From: Eutypa lata
Taxonomy: Eukaryota > Ascomycota > Sordariomycetes > Xylariales > Diatrypaceae
Reading direction: 5' to 3'
Assembly (NCBI GenBank): GCA_022661535.1
Contig: JAKULF010000001.1
Location: 2,170,001-2,234,000 of the forward strand
Length of the DNA: 64,000 bases
The notes under the pieces are model-generated. The model worked only from the letters and a program-made list of their open reading frames with translations, had not been told where the DNA came from and made no database searches. This document shows positions 22,307 through 33,136 of the stretch, piece after piece; the stretch's first letter is position 1; each line of letters opens with the position of its first letter. The translations under genes were made by a program, and so were the position numbers.

Positions 22307-24447
22307 TTTTTATCCTGAGCGTAACGATAAACCTTATTACAACGAGGAGAAGTCAAGGGAAGAGGGGGTAGAGGTATCTTACTACAGGATAACCTTAAAG
22401 AAAGGGACTATTCACGTTGTACAGCTCGTGAACTAATATCACAAACTGTCCCACAACCTACTTGACACTATTCCGACACAGCGTTGAGACCCTGGGCTGC
22501 CCTTCCTTTCGCACAGGCTGCTTGTACTTACACTAGTCAGCGAGCCCATACCACATGTTCACTCCGCTTGTAAATCCACTACTACTACATTTCTCTACTC
22601 CTCATTTTACCAGCTAGTTTCCATACGTGTACGTGTCTCAATTGAAAATTTCATTCTCGTCTCCATAGAGAGTATGCAATTATCAACATTTGTAATTAGC
22701 CCGCTTAACCATGCATATAGCAGAAGTGCTAGTCAATTGCCTGATTCGGAAAGGGGTAGCGCCGTCATTGGTCGAGATATGCCACACACATCCCCGTCCG
22801 GAGTATAACGTCGTCGAATATTCTCCGACTTCCCCATAATGCTACGTATTAGTTAATTGATAGAACCACACCACTGTCATACGTACCAGTTGCTTAACCA
22901 GCTGCAGACGCACACACCGCCGTTTCCTAGTTAATTCCTACAATCTTCTGTCAAGACAGGTCCCGTTTGTATGCTGCGGTTTGATGTTGCCAGACGCTTT
23001 TCCCGCTAAGGAAGACCAGGGCAAAAAGGGCTATACCTTGACGCGGTGTAACAGAGTCTGCATACAGATATGCGTAAGATCTAAATAGTCAACCCCACCA
23101 TGAATAGTCATAATAGTCTCGGTATATACCGCCTTATGTTCACTCCCTAGAAGGCCCAATATACGGTCAACGGGGTTACATATGCATGTCAGCAATTAGT
23201 CCTACTTACATCCTATACAAGCCCATGCGTGCCAGCTATCGGTGGATCGTGTCTGCAGGTCATTCCTACGGGTTTGCTTTTAGGCCCATATACATACTTT
23301 AGTTAGGCTTTTTCAGCTCCTCGCTGAGGACGAAACGGGATACAACCCACTAAACTTATTCCACGTTATTTAATGGAATAACCTCTCTTTCGACTACAAA
23401 CTCGTGATAAAGAGAACCCCTCCCGGTCGTCTACCCCGCCCTAGATACACGACACAAATCAGTTGCAGGTAGTCTAATGCGATGCGAGCAATGACCTACA
23501 TGCGTAGCAACCGTCCCAGGATACCTAGTTTCTAGACTTCGTAGATCGATCAATAAGCTGCTCTCACTCACTCACAGGCATTAGCGATCCTCGGTAGTCG
23601 AGCCGTTGGCTCGTGCTCAAGCAGCATTGGTCAACTCGGCATTGCGACATGACGTGACGTGACTTGCTGCAGGCAAGGTCGGAGCTGAGCTCCCGATAGA
23701 AAACCGCAATGTAAGTACAGAATAATAGCCGATGTCTGGTGGGCCATTATCCGATGAAGCCAATACACGACACGTGCTTGCGCTAGGAACTCTTGCAGTG
23801 TATATCATTTTCTTCATCGGGTTTTGGCTGCCAGCTCCTAAGTAGCGGAGACTCATGTGAGAGAAGAAACAGGCTGTCTATTCCACGATGTGCGAGTTTT
23901 CGGCATTGCATGCTAGTTTTATTTACCATCCAATCAACAGCTTTGCTTTCTTGTTTTATTTAGGTATACTATTACGTACCGTGGGTAATTCAGAACCCCG
24001 CTAAGTAACTACTTAGATATTCAGGAGTTGAATCACCTCGCTACATGATTAGGGGAAAAGGGGCGGGACCGAGCCTGCGCTTAAGGGGATACAGGCAGAT
24101 ATAGACGAATTGGTGTATGTCAGACATGTGGCAGCGCAGAGACTGTACAGGCAATATTAGGGAATTATTTAGTACAAGTCACGACTTGGCAATGGCACCT
24201 GTTTTATAGAATTGAGCATTCATGATTTGTAGAGTTTATAGTTTATCTTCCGTCACATTCTATAGAATTCATCTAGCTTTGGCTAAGTGATGTGATAGCC
24301 TCAGAATACATTGTGCTGGTAGACGTCAACTAATGACATATTCTCTTTCATCACGTCTCTTGTAAACTCTCCGAACCCCTGCCCCTACTACAAACTAAAC
24401 CTCACAGCCCTTCCGTGGTAATCAAACCCAGTGACGTAAATACAATC
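22307..24447. other. Long intergenic region within the RiPP locus
   Basis: About 2.1 kb with no supported gene. A minus-strand frame at 23617-23856 is short and has no recognisable features. The 22.3-22.6 kb end should hold the MFS promoter. I saw no RNA gene, transposon ends or large repeats. Confidence 0.4.
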
Positions 24448-25690
24448 TCATGGTGGTGTTGACAAGGCTTTGGCACCAGCAGGTTTCATAGGCATCATAG
24501 GTGTTCCTTCTGGCATCTGGTGGTCCACAGTCCACTGCCAGATCCCGTCGAAATCTCGACATGTCTGCTTTGTGTTAAAGTCTGGCCAGGGTCGTCCCCG
24601 GCCCTCAATCCAGTGGGCGGTGACCACGCCGACGTCTGCATGACACATGACGAACTGCCTCAGCATCTCAACACAGTGGTCTAATTATGAGAATTCATCC
24701 ATTAGCATACTTGGAGTTTGCTCTCAGTGACAGTGTAGGGCTTCAGGGACGGCAGGGAAACGTACCGAAGTGAACCTTGAATGTCTCTGGCTTGTCTCGG
24801 AAGTCTGGGTCGTGCTTCAGGTAGTACTGGTACTTGTAATGTGAGGCTTTACGTAGTAGGTTCTAATGGTAATCAGTCAGCCCACCTACGGTACTTCCTA
24901 TCAGCTAAATTTAGGTACTCACCACGCAATGTAACTATCGTGATAGAAAAGTCATCTGATTAGCAACTGTTACTTGTAGTCCGCAATATCTGCACCTTAC
25001 CTGATGTGAGAACTCCGGCTGGAGGAAATAACCGCCCCCGAATTCATCCAGGTTCTTCGCAGCCGTTTCCGGGCTCTTTCCAACCCGAAGGTATTCCTCT
25101 TCCGTCAACTTGATATTCAGTGGGCGGACTATAATTGGTCAGATGATCTGTATTCTCATGTGGAAATTAGATACTCGCTACTTACACATTGAAATCCTGT
25201 CCCAAGCCATGTCCACCTGTGGGCTTGGATCACCTCTGTAGGGAGATGGCCAGCGGATGGAACCATTGCGCACTGTTTCGGTCAAGGTGTCCGGGACTTG
25301 GCTCAACATCGGAGCTTAGTTGAGATGAGAGGTTAGAGTCATCAAAATATGTGACCAGGCAGCTTAGCACTCACAATACGAAGACGTTTCCGTGAAGCAC
25401 CTCTGCTTCGGATCACGTTCGTCCAGCCATATCACCAGGGTGATCAAGACAACGAGGATAACAGATGTTGACCATCCACCATACATCATACACAGGTTAC
25501 GGCCATCCCTGGTACGCTGAGCTGGGAGCAACCTCTTGTCACACTCTGAGCATCTCAGAAGCTTCGACTCTGCAGACTCTGAGTCTTGGTCGTCGTCTAA
25601 ATCATGCCGTACAGCCTTGTAACGGAATAGCTTGGTCCTGCTTGAATAGACACCAAAGGTCTCAAATACTTTGCGCAACTGAGTAGCCAT
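24448..25690 (-). CDS. UstYa-like (DUF3328) oxidase, paralogue C
   Basis: Six exons reconstructed by eye; about 304 residues. The N-terminus is longer than in the others and contains a Cys pair (RCSECDKR, 46-53) before the single membrane helix at about 71-89. The lumenal domain has SPYRGDPSPQVDMAW, a signature of DUF3328 proteins, then HQLHC (190-194) and HFDHC (226-230), both split by introns (HQ/LHC and HF/DHC). HWIEGRGRPWPDF follows, and the C-terminus is Pro/Met-rich. Introns have standard ends, for example GTGAGT after residue 105. The role is inferred as oxidative modification of the repeat peptide encoded 1.3 kb upstream (26972-27727) on the same strand. The intron pattern resembles paralogue A rather than B/E. 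Confidence 0.9.
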
Positions 25691-26971
25691 TGTCAGACAG
25701 ATGTTGAGTTAGAACAGGAGGGATATGACAGGAATGTGTGTGATGAATGCGAGTGAGGGATGAGGAGGCTCCTGGAAAATGATCTGTGACATATCAGCTA
25801 CGACGTCTGTGAGTGCTGTGGCTATCCACCTTAACCACCTGCGTATAACTTCCTGTCTTAGAGTTGATATAATGACGTGGACACCTGATCAGCTGTCGGC
25901 ATGCAAACTATGCTACAATTCATGCCGTAGTATCCGCCCTGTCACTAAAAGACACACAGAAACAAGCTACCCAGCTTTCTAGTAGTGTCTCCTCGTTGAT
26001 CCACCTTCCAGCCGTCTAAACAAGGCACTACTGTATCTGCGACCAAATATCCTATGACCTTCATGTATTGAATCTTTGATTTATTCTTATAAGACATACA
26101 GCTTAGAAAGGCTAGAGCTGGCGGAGAATATCCAACCAGGATGTTACCGTAACCCACAGGACATTGTTACGTGTATATTTCGTGCCAAGAGAGCACGCCA
26201 TGTGCGAGCTGTCGCATAGGGCTGCTTCGTCTCCACCACGAATCTCGAAGGATTTCAAAGAGGAGTCCTTGCATACGTCGTGGATTGAAGCGAAGCTCAT
26301 GCATGCGTTAGTCCAACTTTCTGATACTACTACATTATATTGCTGATATCAAGTATGTAGCCCTTAAAATGTGGAGGCCCCTAATGCCCAGAGATACTGA
26401 AGGACGTACATACATGGTAACACTGAGTCGAACAAGTGTATGTCTACGTAACCAGCCAATTAAATTCAGAATCATAGTTAGCGGAGTTGTTTAAATGAAC
26501 TACATACAAACTTCTCTCGATATACCTACTTATACGTTACGAGGGGACTCAGGCTCATACCTGTGCGTAAATTACGTAGTTATACATGACTTGTATTTTA
26601 CCCCTAACTAACCCCTGACTTATTATGTAGTGGCGTTCATCCCGCGTAGTTTAGTAGATTGACATCGATCTCAAGCTTCTAATGACCACGAAGGGTCTTC
26701 GAATTCTAAGGAAACAACAATTCAATTCGTAGATCTCGTGACCCTCCCCTACCCTCACCGCTTCCCTTGCCATGAAATTATTTCTGGCGGCTAACAACCC
26801 TGGAATGTAGCAACAACGGAAGCAGGTGCGGGGATGAAAGACTATGCTAAGAAATAGCTACACAGAATCATGGGCTTTGCTTCACCTTGCATACCCTGAC
26901 ACGCTCATCCCTCACCCCTCAACCCTCGCCCGCCCAGCGCTAGTTAGTGTGCCGTCTTTCGACTTGCTCAC
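25691..26971. other. Spacer between UstYa-like C and the RiPP precursor
   Basis: About 1.3 kb. It should contain the promoter of paralogue C near 25.7-25.9 kb and the 3' end of the precursor gene at the right. Several short overlapping frames on both strands (25779-26346) have no coding character. Nothing else is recognised. Confidence 0.4.
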
Positions 26972-27585
26972 TTATTTCTTCTCGTCGTAACCGTAGCTAG
27001 CCCAGACACCATCCAGGGAGGTAAAGAGGCCCGCATCGACCTCCTCCACCTCCTTGGGTGCAGCCTCCCGCTTCTTCTTCTCATCGTAGCCATAGCTTGC
27101 CCAAACGCCATCCAAGGAGGTGAAGAGTCCAGCGTCGACTTCCTCCACATCCTTGCCGGGCGTAGCATTTCGCTTGCTAAGGAGAACGGCTCGCTTCTTC
27201 TTCTCATCGTAGCCATAGCTAGCCCAGACGCCATCAAGAGAAGTGAAGAGGCCCGCATCCACCTCCTCGACATCATTCCTGAAGGTAACGTCCCGCTTCT
27301 TCTTCTCGTCGTAGCCGTAAGATGCCCAGACGCCATCGAGGGAAGTAAAGAGGCCAGCGTCAACTTCCTCAACGTCGTTGGTTCGCTTCTTGACTATGGT
27401 CTCTCGCTTCTTCTTCTCATCGTAGCCGTAGCTAGCCCAGACTCCGTCGAGAGAAGTGAAGAGACCTGCATCCACTTCCTCAACGCCCTTCCTGAATTCA
27501 GCGTCTCGCTTCTTCTTCTCGTCATAGCCGTAGCTTGCCCAGACACCGTCTAGGGAAGTAAAAAGGCCCGCGTCGACCTCTTCGA
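26972..27585 (-). repeat. Six tandem coding repeats of the RiPP precursor
   Basis: Six copies of an 81-base core unit (the last cut to 75 bases before the stop), with periods of 34, 37, 34, 41 and 33 codons because linkers vary. Inside the units the base differences are synonymous, for example GAC/GAT, GGC/GGT, TCA/TCG and AGA/CGA-type third-base swaps, while the linkers share no alignment. This shows the repeat is kept at the protein level rather than being a fresh DNA slippage product. Confidence 0.9.
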
Positions 27586-27727
27586 CATCCTTGTTGGCCA
27601 CTATAGAATCAAAATCAGCTGTCTGTTGAAACAACGACTCATGGCTTCATTGTTGCAACATACCTGGAGCGGCGTAGACAACGCCAGCCAAGATGGCGGC
27701 GGACCAGATAGCGTTGGTGAAATGCAT
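26972..27727 (-). CDS. Dikaritin-type RiPP precursor with six identical 27-residue units
   Basis: Two exons: 27727-27664 and 27600-26972, with a 63-base GTATGT...TATAG intron, giving 230 residues. Residues 1-20 are a secretory signal (hydrophobic core IWSAAILAGVVYA, then A-P). The rest is six tandem units, each starting VEEVDAGLF and ending VWASYGYDEKKKR; all six agree in every shared residue. Units are joined by linkers of 6-14 residues that differ completely; two carry an extra Lys-Arg. The last unit stops after KK and lacks the Arg. Kexin cleavage after KKKR would release near-identical peptides. This architecture (signal, repeats, dibasic sites, DUF3328 neighbours) is that of ustiloxin/phomopsin/asperipin-type precursors. 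The modified core is probably within VWASYGYD, which has one Trp and two Tyr. The product is unknown; some relatives are mycotoxins. Confidence 0.95.
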
Positions 27728-27849
27728 AGTGAATAGAGTGTGAAGGTTTTGGAAGCTTAGTGCTATAGAGAGTGCTGTTGACAAGAGGAGATGAGATGAT
27801 GGTCAGATGAGGATCAGATGATATTCGCACAAAGATAGACAGACTGGAT

Positions 27850-27860
27850 CATATATGCTA
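27850..27860 (-). promoter_or_regulatory. TATA-like element upstream of the RiPP precursor
   Basis: The minus strand reads GCATATATGATCC about 125 bases before the ATG at 27727, followed by a CT-rich leader (CATCTCATCTCCTCTTG...), a common layout of highly expressed fungal genes. Consensus match only. Confidence 0.35.
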
Positions 27861-28877
27861 CTTCGTGAAGTTCGTAGTAAGCTTATATCCAAACGCACAC
27901 CGACTCGGCTATAGCTAACAAGTGACTCTGTTCTTGTCTGTCCGTCTTCCGGCCCGCTTCTCACAACACACTCTCCGCTCACGAGTGTTGTCCATAGTCA
28001 CCTCCTCATCACGAAATTATGCTTTGAACTCACCTCATACATTAGCCTTGGGGAGAACATCCACAGCCAGTATGGATTATTGCTATAGATCTACCGCGTA
28101 TCTTTCCGTTACGGGCTAACCAGCCACATTCGTCGGGCACCTTCAGACGATACTCTACGGACATGATGGCGGAGAATTAGAGGGTAACATTGACGGTGTA
28201 CACTAAGGCTAGTACACATACGCCTGCCTATCGCCTGACTATTCTCCTGTGGGACCAAAGGTCCCTGTCCCATTGACACCGAAAGGGGTGTTGTTAGATA
28301 CAGATATTCGGTTGTGTTGTCTTCGGTTATACCTGCATATAGACTATACTCAGTATCGCGTATGTTATAGCTTATCTCCCCCACACGATCAAAGCGGCTC
28401 TAGGCAGGTCATTCATGCACGTGTATACCCTGACTATATACAATGAGTAGCATACAGCGCCATGCAGGCCAATCATGCATCTATATACTCCAAACATATG
28501 CAACACCTATTAGACAATTCTCGGTATGTCAACTGATCGACTAACCAACCAGGGAGCATATGCGTCGTTTATAGTCAGAAACGTTGACCGCTATGTGCAT
28601 CTACCTAATGTGCTGTCACCAAGTTTAGACGTATACTATTAAACGAGCACCAACTTACTGTATCCTAATTCTAGTAGGAGCATAGGACTTTGAAGGAAAA
28701 AGTCGAGGATAGCGCGGCTAATCATATAATCTGTCCTTAGTAGTTAGAAGACTTGGACGCTCGACTACCCTCAACGATTTTCAGGGTCCAGGCTATCCCC
28801 CAGTCAAGAATACGAACAGACGAAGCTGTCTCCTATTGTCTTGTTGTCACCTGAGCATAACAGGGCAAAGATCCAAC
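27861..28877. other. Divergent promoter region, RiPP precursor / UstYa-like D
   Basis: About 1.0 kb between the precursor promoter (minus) and the ATG of paralogue D (plus). A shared bidirectional control region is plausible. Short frames (27922-28119, 28109-28384) show no coding character. Confidence 0.4.
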
Positions 28878-29773
28878 ATGAGTAACAAGGAGAAACCGGT
28901 CTATCAACCCATTCCTTCCAATGAGTCGGACTCGGACGGTTTGGCGTGTTACCCAGAGATGCCACCCAGACAACAGGCTTTTGGGAGACGCATGAAATGG
29001 CTTATTGTCATCCTCTCTTTCCTCATAGTCGCCAGCAATGTTGCTTGGGCCTGGGTATTTACGCGAGTCGAAACACCCATGTCAGGGCCTCATCCATCGA
29101 CACAAATGCAGGTGGTGGAAGAGACATGTACGTATTACAATGTGACACAGACACGGCCAATTCTAATATTAGTATTAGTCCCACCTTCTCGCACGATATT
29201 GCAACCTATATATCAAGATACAGAGTTTAATGAGGAAGGGGATAATAAGGAACGAGCTGATAATCTCTGGAAGAGCCTCTTCCCACGTGAGGGCGTCCCT
29301 AAATTTTCGTCATCTTAAGGACGTCAATGCTAACAAATGACCAGCCGGAAATGGTGTCTTATCTCTCAATGCTTCCGAGGCCAAGTCACACGGGCTACAC
29401 GAGACTTCAGTCGACCCATCAAACGAAGAAAATGGAGTATACATCATTGCCGGCTTCCACACTATGCACTGTGTGGTATGTGTCTTTAACATTAACATTC
29501 ACTCTCTAGACCTAAAGTTTATCTGATAGCTAATATGTCTGTCTACAGACGGTCCTGCGTACGGCACTTTGGCATTACCGCCTGGGAGAGGAACTGACAG
29601 ACCCCTGGAGCCACCTTGTGCATTGTCTGGACATGGTACGACAGACTCTGATGTGCAATCTGGACACTACCGTAATGTGGACTTGGGATCCGGATACCTT
29701 CGCTGATGGGCAGCTACACGTCTGCAAAGATTACTGGCAGCTACATCAGTGGGCTACTGAACATGCTGGGTAG
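28878..29773 (+). CDS. UstYa-like (DUF3328) oxidase, paralogue D
   Basis: Four exons (28878 to a GTACGT donor at about 29127; next exon begins after TATTAG near 29177; third begins after GACCAG near 29344; last begins after CTACAG near 29549), about 237 residues, stop at 29771-29773. A single membrane helix lies at about 39-60. The lumenal region has ERADNLWKSLFP and two motifs, HTMHC (158-162) and HLVHC (185-189), then CLDMVRQTLMCN and a short C-terminus DYWQLHQWATEHAG. It is the shortest and most diverged of the five, with only 22 residues between the motifs. I chose the second Met (28878); the upstream Met (28836) would add 14 residues. The DUF3328 role is oxidation or cyclisation of secreted peptides. 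It is transcribed divergently from the precursor gene. Confidence 0.87.
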
Positions 29774-30355
29774 CGCGTTATCAACTAGCTCAGTATGCTA
29801 GCAATTGGTAGATAGGAAGCTCCCCCATTGAGTCACGGTCTTAGCTTTATGAACAACAGAAACTTTAGAAATAGGGGCGAGGAGGCACACAAAGAGATCG
29901 GAGGCAAGCCATGTAAATGTTTACTAGACTCCTGAATCTCTAAATTAGACTTTGTTGGACTTAATAGTTATGAATTCCGAATCTCTCTAAGCCATTACTA
30001 CTATTTTATAATACTGCTCTCTCGCCAAGAGCCCCCTTCCTGAGAAATAAAATTTACATATCAAATTCTTGTGACACCATGATCCTCAGATATATCAACC
30101 GCCATCAGAGGACGGTGATTTCACTCGTATTGGCATTTTGGGGCAATATAGAGCAGATGGGCATCACTCATATATGATATATAGTTAGAGAGACGCTAGG
30201 AGCCGCAGACGGGAAAACAGAATCAAAGCTGACAATATGAGTGTGTATTGGAAGTCTGCTCAAATTCGATCTAGCTCTGTCACCTTGATTCAAGATATCT
30301 AGCCATTAAATCCAGCCATTGCAAAGTAATGATCGAAAAGATCATGAGCTATCCA
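29774..30355. other. Convergent 3' spacer
   Basis: About 580 AT-rich bases between the ends of UstYa-like D (plus) and E (minus). No gene, RNA or repeat is recognised; it should hold both terminators. Confidence 0.4.
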
Positions 30356-31273
30356 TCACTTCAACTCCGGCCAAGTCCCTTTATACGCATCCAACTGCTG
30401 TTTCTGCCACGTCGTCAAAGCCTCCCAATTCACGCAGTTGCGGATACCACCCCAGCCGATAGGATGTCCAAACGGGTCGATCTTCAGCTCATAAGGTGTA
30501 CCCGGCGGACTGTCTGCTTCAACCTCCCAACTCTTACCGCACATGATGGTCATGCGGAGGTACTCAACACAGTGGTCAACATGGTACGCCGTGTCTCCCG
30601 CAGCTGTCTCTGAAATCTTCGAAAGGGACGGAGTGTCCAAGAATAATTCGAAGTAGCGTATCCGTATAATGTTCTACACCAGAGACCAGTCAGTCGGTGG
30701 CATGATAATGGTGGTCCAGAGAGATTGCCTTGATGACTTACGAGACAATGCAATTGATGAAGGTTGGAAATATGGTAGAACTGAGGTGGGAGTTCCGATT
30801 TAGAGGTGTGGTTGAACTTGGCCTCAAAGCCGCCCCCTAGCCCGTGCTGCGAGGGGTTTTCAAGCCACACGGCCTCGGTCGCTAATTAAAAGAGAAAAAC
30901 TTTATTAGAGAACGGTTCTGTAATATCTCTCGAGATGGAAATGTATAAACCCACGCTGAGTTAGTCTATGCCACATATTGTTGCTGAAGTCGGAGAAGCC
31001 TATGTAGCGCTCATCCGGCACCCATGAAGTCGGTATCTGTGGGGTGAAAACCTGTGGAGGGATGACAGGTGGTGGCCGCTGTACTCTGGGCGGCGAGCTT
31101 CGCATCGCGAACGGTATAATTGCGGTCAATCCGAGGCCAAGTCCTAGAATGAAAACCAAGATATAGCGTAGTAAAGAACTCTGGTAAAGCTCTCGGAACC
31201 GCCAGCTGGAAGATGGTGCCTTCTCGCCATCTCCAGGCGGTATCCTTTCGTAACGTTTGACGGCGTAGAACAT
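30356..31273 (-). CDS. UstYa-like (DUF3328) oxidase, paralogue E
   Basis: Three exons; about 258 residues. The ATG is at 31273, exon 1 ends near 30957 at a GTGGGT donor, exon 2 ends in HQLHCL before GTAAGT, and exon 3 runs from about 30674 to the stop at 30356. A single membrane helix is at about 33-55, followed by a Pro-rich stalk (PPRVQRPPPVIPPQ). Motifs are DERYIGF, HQLHC (148-152) and HVDHC (184-188), then EYLRMTIMCG and the GWGGIRNCVNWEAL block. Layout, intron positions and motifs pair it with paralogue B; they look like an older duplication within the cluster. The likely role is peptide oxidation/cyclisation, by family knowledge. It marks the probable right edge of the UstY group. Confidence 0.9.
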
Positions 31274-33136
31274 AACGACGGGATGTTATCTACTCAAACG
31301 GGTGATAAGGGGTAAGGAGGTTTTGCTGTTGTGTTTCCAAGACACGTCTGTGTTGGACAGCGACTGGAATGACGATGAAATGGAGAGCTACGGGAACGCG
31401 AGACTGTTGGAATCAATGACTCTAGAATCCGAGCATTGGATTCCAAGGCTCACGTCCTCATGTGGCAAACTCGGCAGGAAAGAACCCACATCTTGCAATA
31501 AACCCCTTATCTTCAATGGCTTGCATCTTGAACAATGCAATCCAACTCGGTTCAATAACTCAGGAATCGGAAGACGCACGATGGCTTCCAATACCATGGA
31601 GTATACTAAGTAAGTCGATAATAAGACGGTGGTGGTGAAGCTATCAAGAGCTACAGCAGTTAAGGAGACGGCGACCGTAGAGCTACTAAGAGCTGATATG
31701 TAGGTAGGTTGCATCGCCTTGCTGCAATGCAAGCACCGTAAGGCGGCCCCCATCTTTACATTCCGCGCCCGTTGAGCCCTATAACCTCAGACCCACTTAG
31801 AGTTATGACTACATAATTCTAATGCAACCTTGTTTACATACCCCTGAACCTGATGTTTGAAGCGGAGTATGTCAGCCAAGTCGCTAGTGAACTGGTACTT
31901 CCTCCTCCTGCTTAAACACTAAAGGCAAACTATAGCTCGGATAATTCCGCGATCTTCATCGGATGTGATCCCTAGTTTCTGGGGGATTCTATTCCCAGCG
32001 ACGTTTACTGCTGGCTGTATGCTTTATCTCCTTAGTTGCATAGCTTGTTGTAACTAAATGTATAATAAACCAACTTAAAATTCACGATCTTTTCATGTTA
32101 ACCATAAACATGATAATGTGTACCATACTACATGCATTAATTGCAAAGCTAATGTCTTGCACAGGGAACATAATTGGTTATGATGGGACGTTTGGGGATG
32201 GTCAGAGTATATCGAACTAGAGGAAGGAGTTTGCGAAGTGGCACAGAAGATGTAAAGCCCTTTTGCGATCCACTCGCCCAATTATTTGGTGCGTCACGCG
32301 TCTCTCATCTAGTTTGTGTGAGGCCCTAGATACGGTACAGATAGTATGGATATTCTATGTGGTTATCCACCACAACTACTCGAAGGAATCCAACCTGGTC
32401 CTATCCACATATTACCACAGACCTACGATCACCTTCGTAGCCCTTGTTCGGCTTCGTTCATGGCAGAGCTCGTACGTTATTGTGCAGTATCGTCGAAGGA
32501 CCGAGGTAACTATGTGGCCACAGCGCCGGATTCGTCATTTAAGTACGTTCTCACGCAACTACCCCGTGGGGATTGAAACTCTCTACCTGCCCTACTCAGC
32601 ATACCTGTTCCTCTGCATAGCTGCCTAAGTATGATTTCCCCTCAGGTAAACGATAAACCCCAAGTGCTAATGTACTCGGATAACAGCATGCAGCGGCGAG
32701 ACAGTGCTTGAATCCAGTGGGTTGTGAGATTAGCTGCCCCATCGAGTTGGAAATTCGTCACTGGGGGGTTAAATGGCGCCATAGATACGGCAATGTGCTG
32801 GCTACTTTTGTGCTGAGCATCAAGCAGAAGGAGGGCAACCTTGTCCGGTATCTCCTATTCTCCATCTAGATAATTCATTAACTAGGTATACTGAATTGTT
32901 GATTGACCCTTCTCATTAAGGAAAAATGGAATGCCAACTTTAGCTTTAGTGGAGAATAAATGTACTGAATGTGTGCAGGTAACCAGGTAACTTACCCCTA
33001 TGACAGTAGATGCTGAGTTTTGACCCAGCAAGGTTCCCGTAAGCTGAGGCACCTTAACAAAGCACTTAGTTAGTGCCTAGGCCTGCTGCTGCACAAAGCC
33101 AAACAAAACTTTTAGGCAAGAGAATCGCTGGAAATT
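31274..33136. other. Intergenic region
   Basis: About 1.9 kb. Frames at 31302-31613 (plus), 31388-31753 (minus) and 32263-32628 (plus) overlap each other and show no domain. It is a candidate right border of the RiPP locus. The promoter of the carboxypeptidase should lie at 32.9-33.1 kb. Confidence 0.4.

Noticed and set aside
23617..23856. 79-codon minus-strand frame in the 22.3-24.4 kb spacer
   Set aside because: No promoter or domain, no similarity to the cluster proteins or the RiPP precursor.
26968..27372. A second, overlapping repetitive frame on the minus strand
   Set aside because: It is the +1/-1 shadow of the RiPP repeats; the true frame has a signal peptide, a spliced start and conserved units.
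17293..31273. A cluster-specific Zn2Cys6 regulator, tyrosinase or methyltransferase
   Set aside because: No CxxCxxxxxxC pattern, tyrosinase copper-binding motifs or SAM-binding motifs were seen in any frame here.
31302..31753. Antiparallel overlapping frames near 31.5 kb
   Set aside because: No recognisable features; likely chance frames in 5' flank of UstYa-like E.
32263..32628. Plus-strand frames of 76-121 codons
   Set aside because: Two overlapping frames, no signal, domain or splice support.
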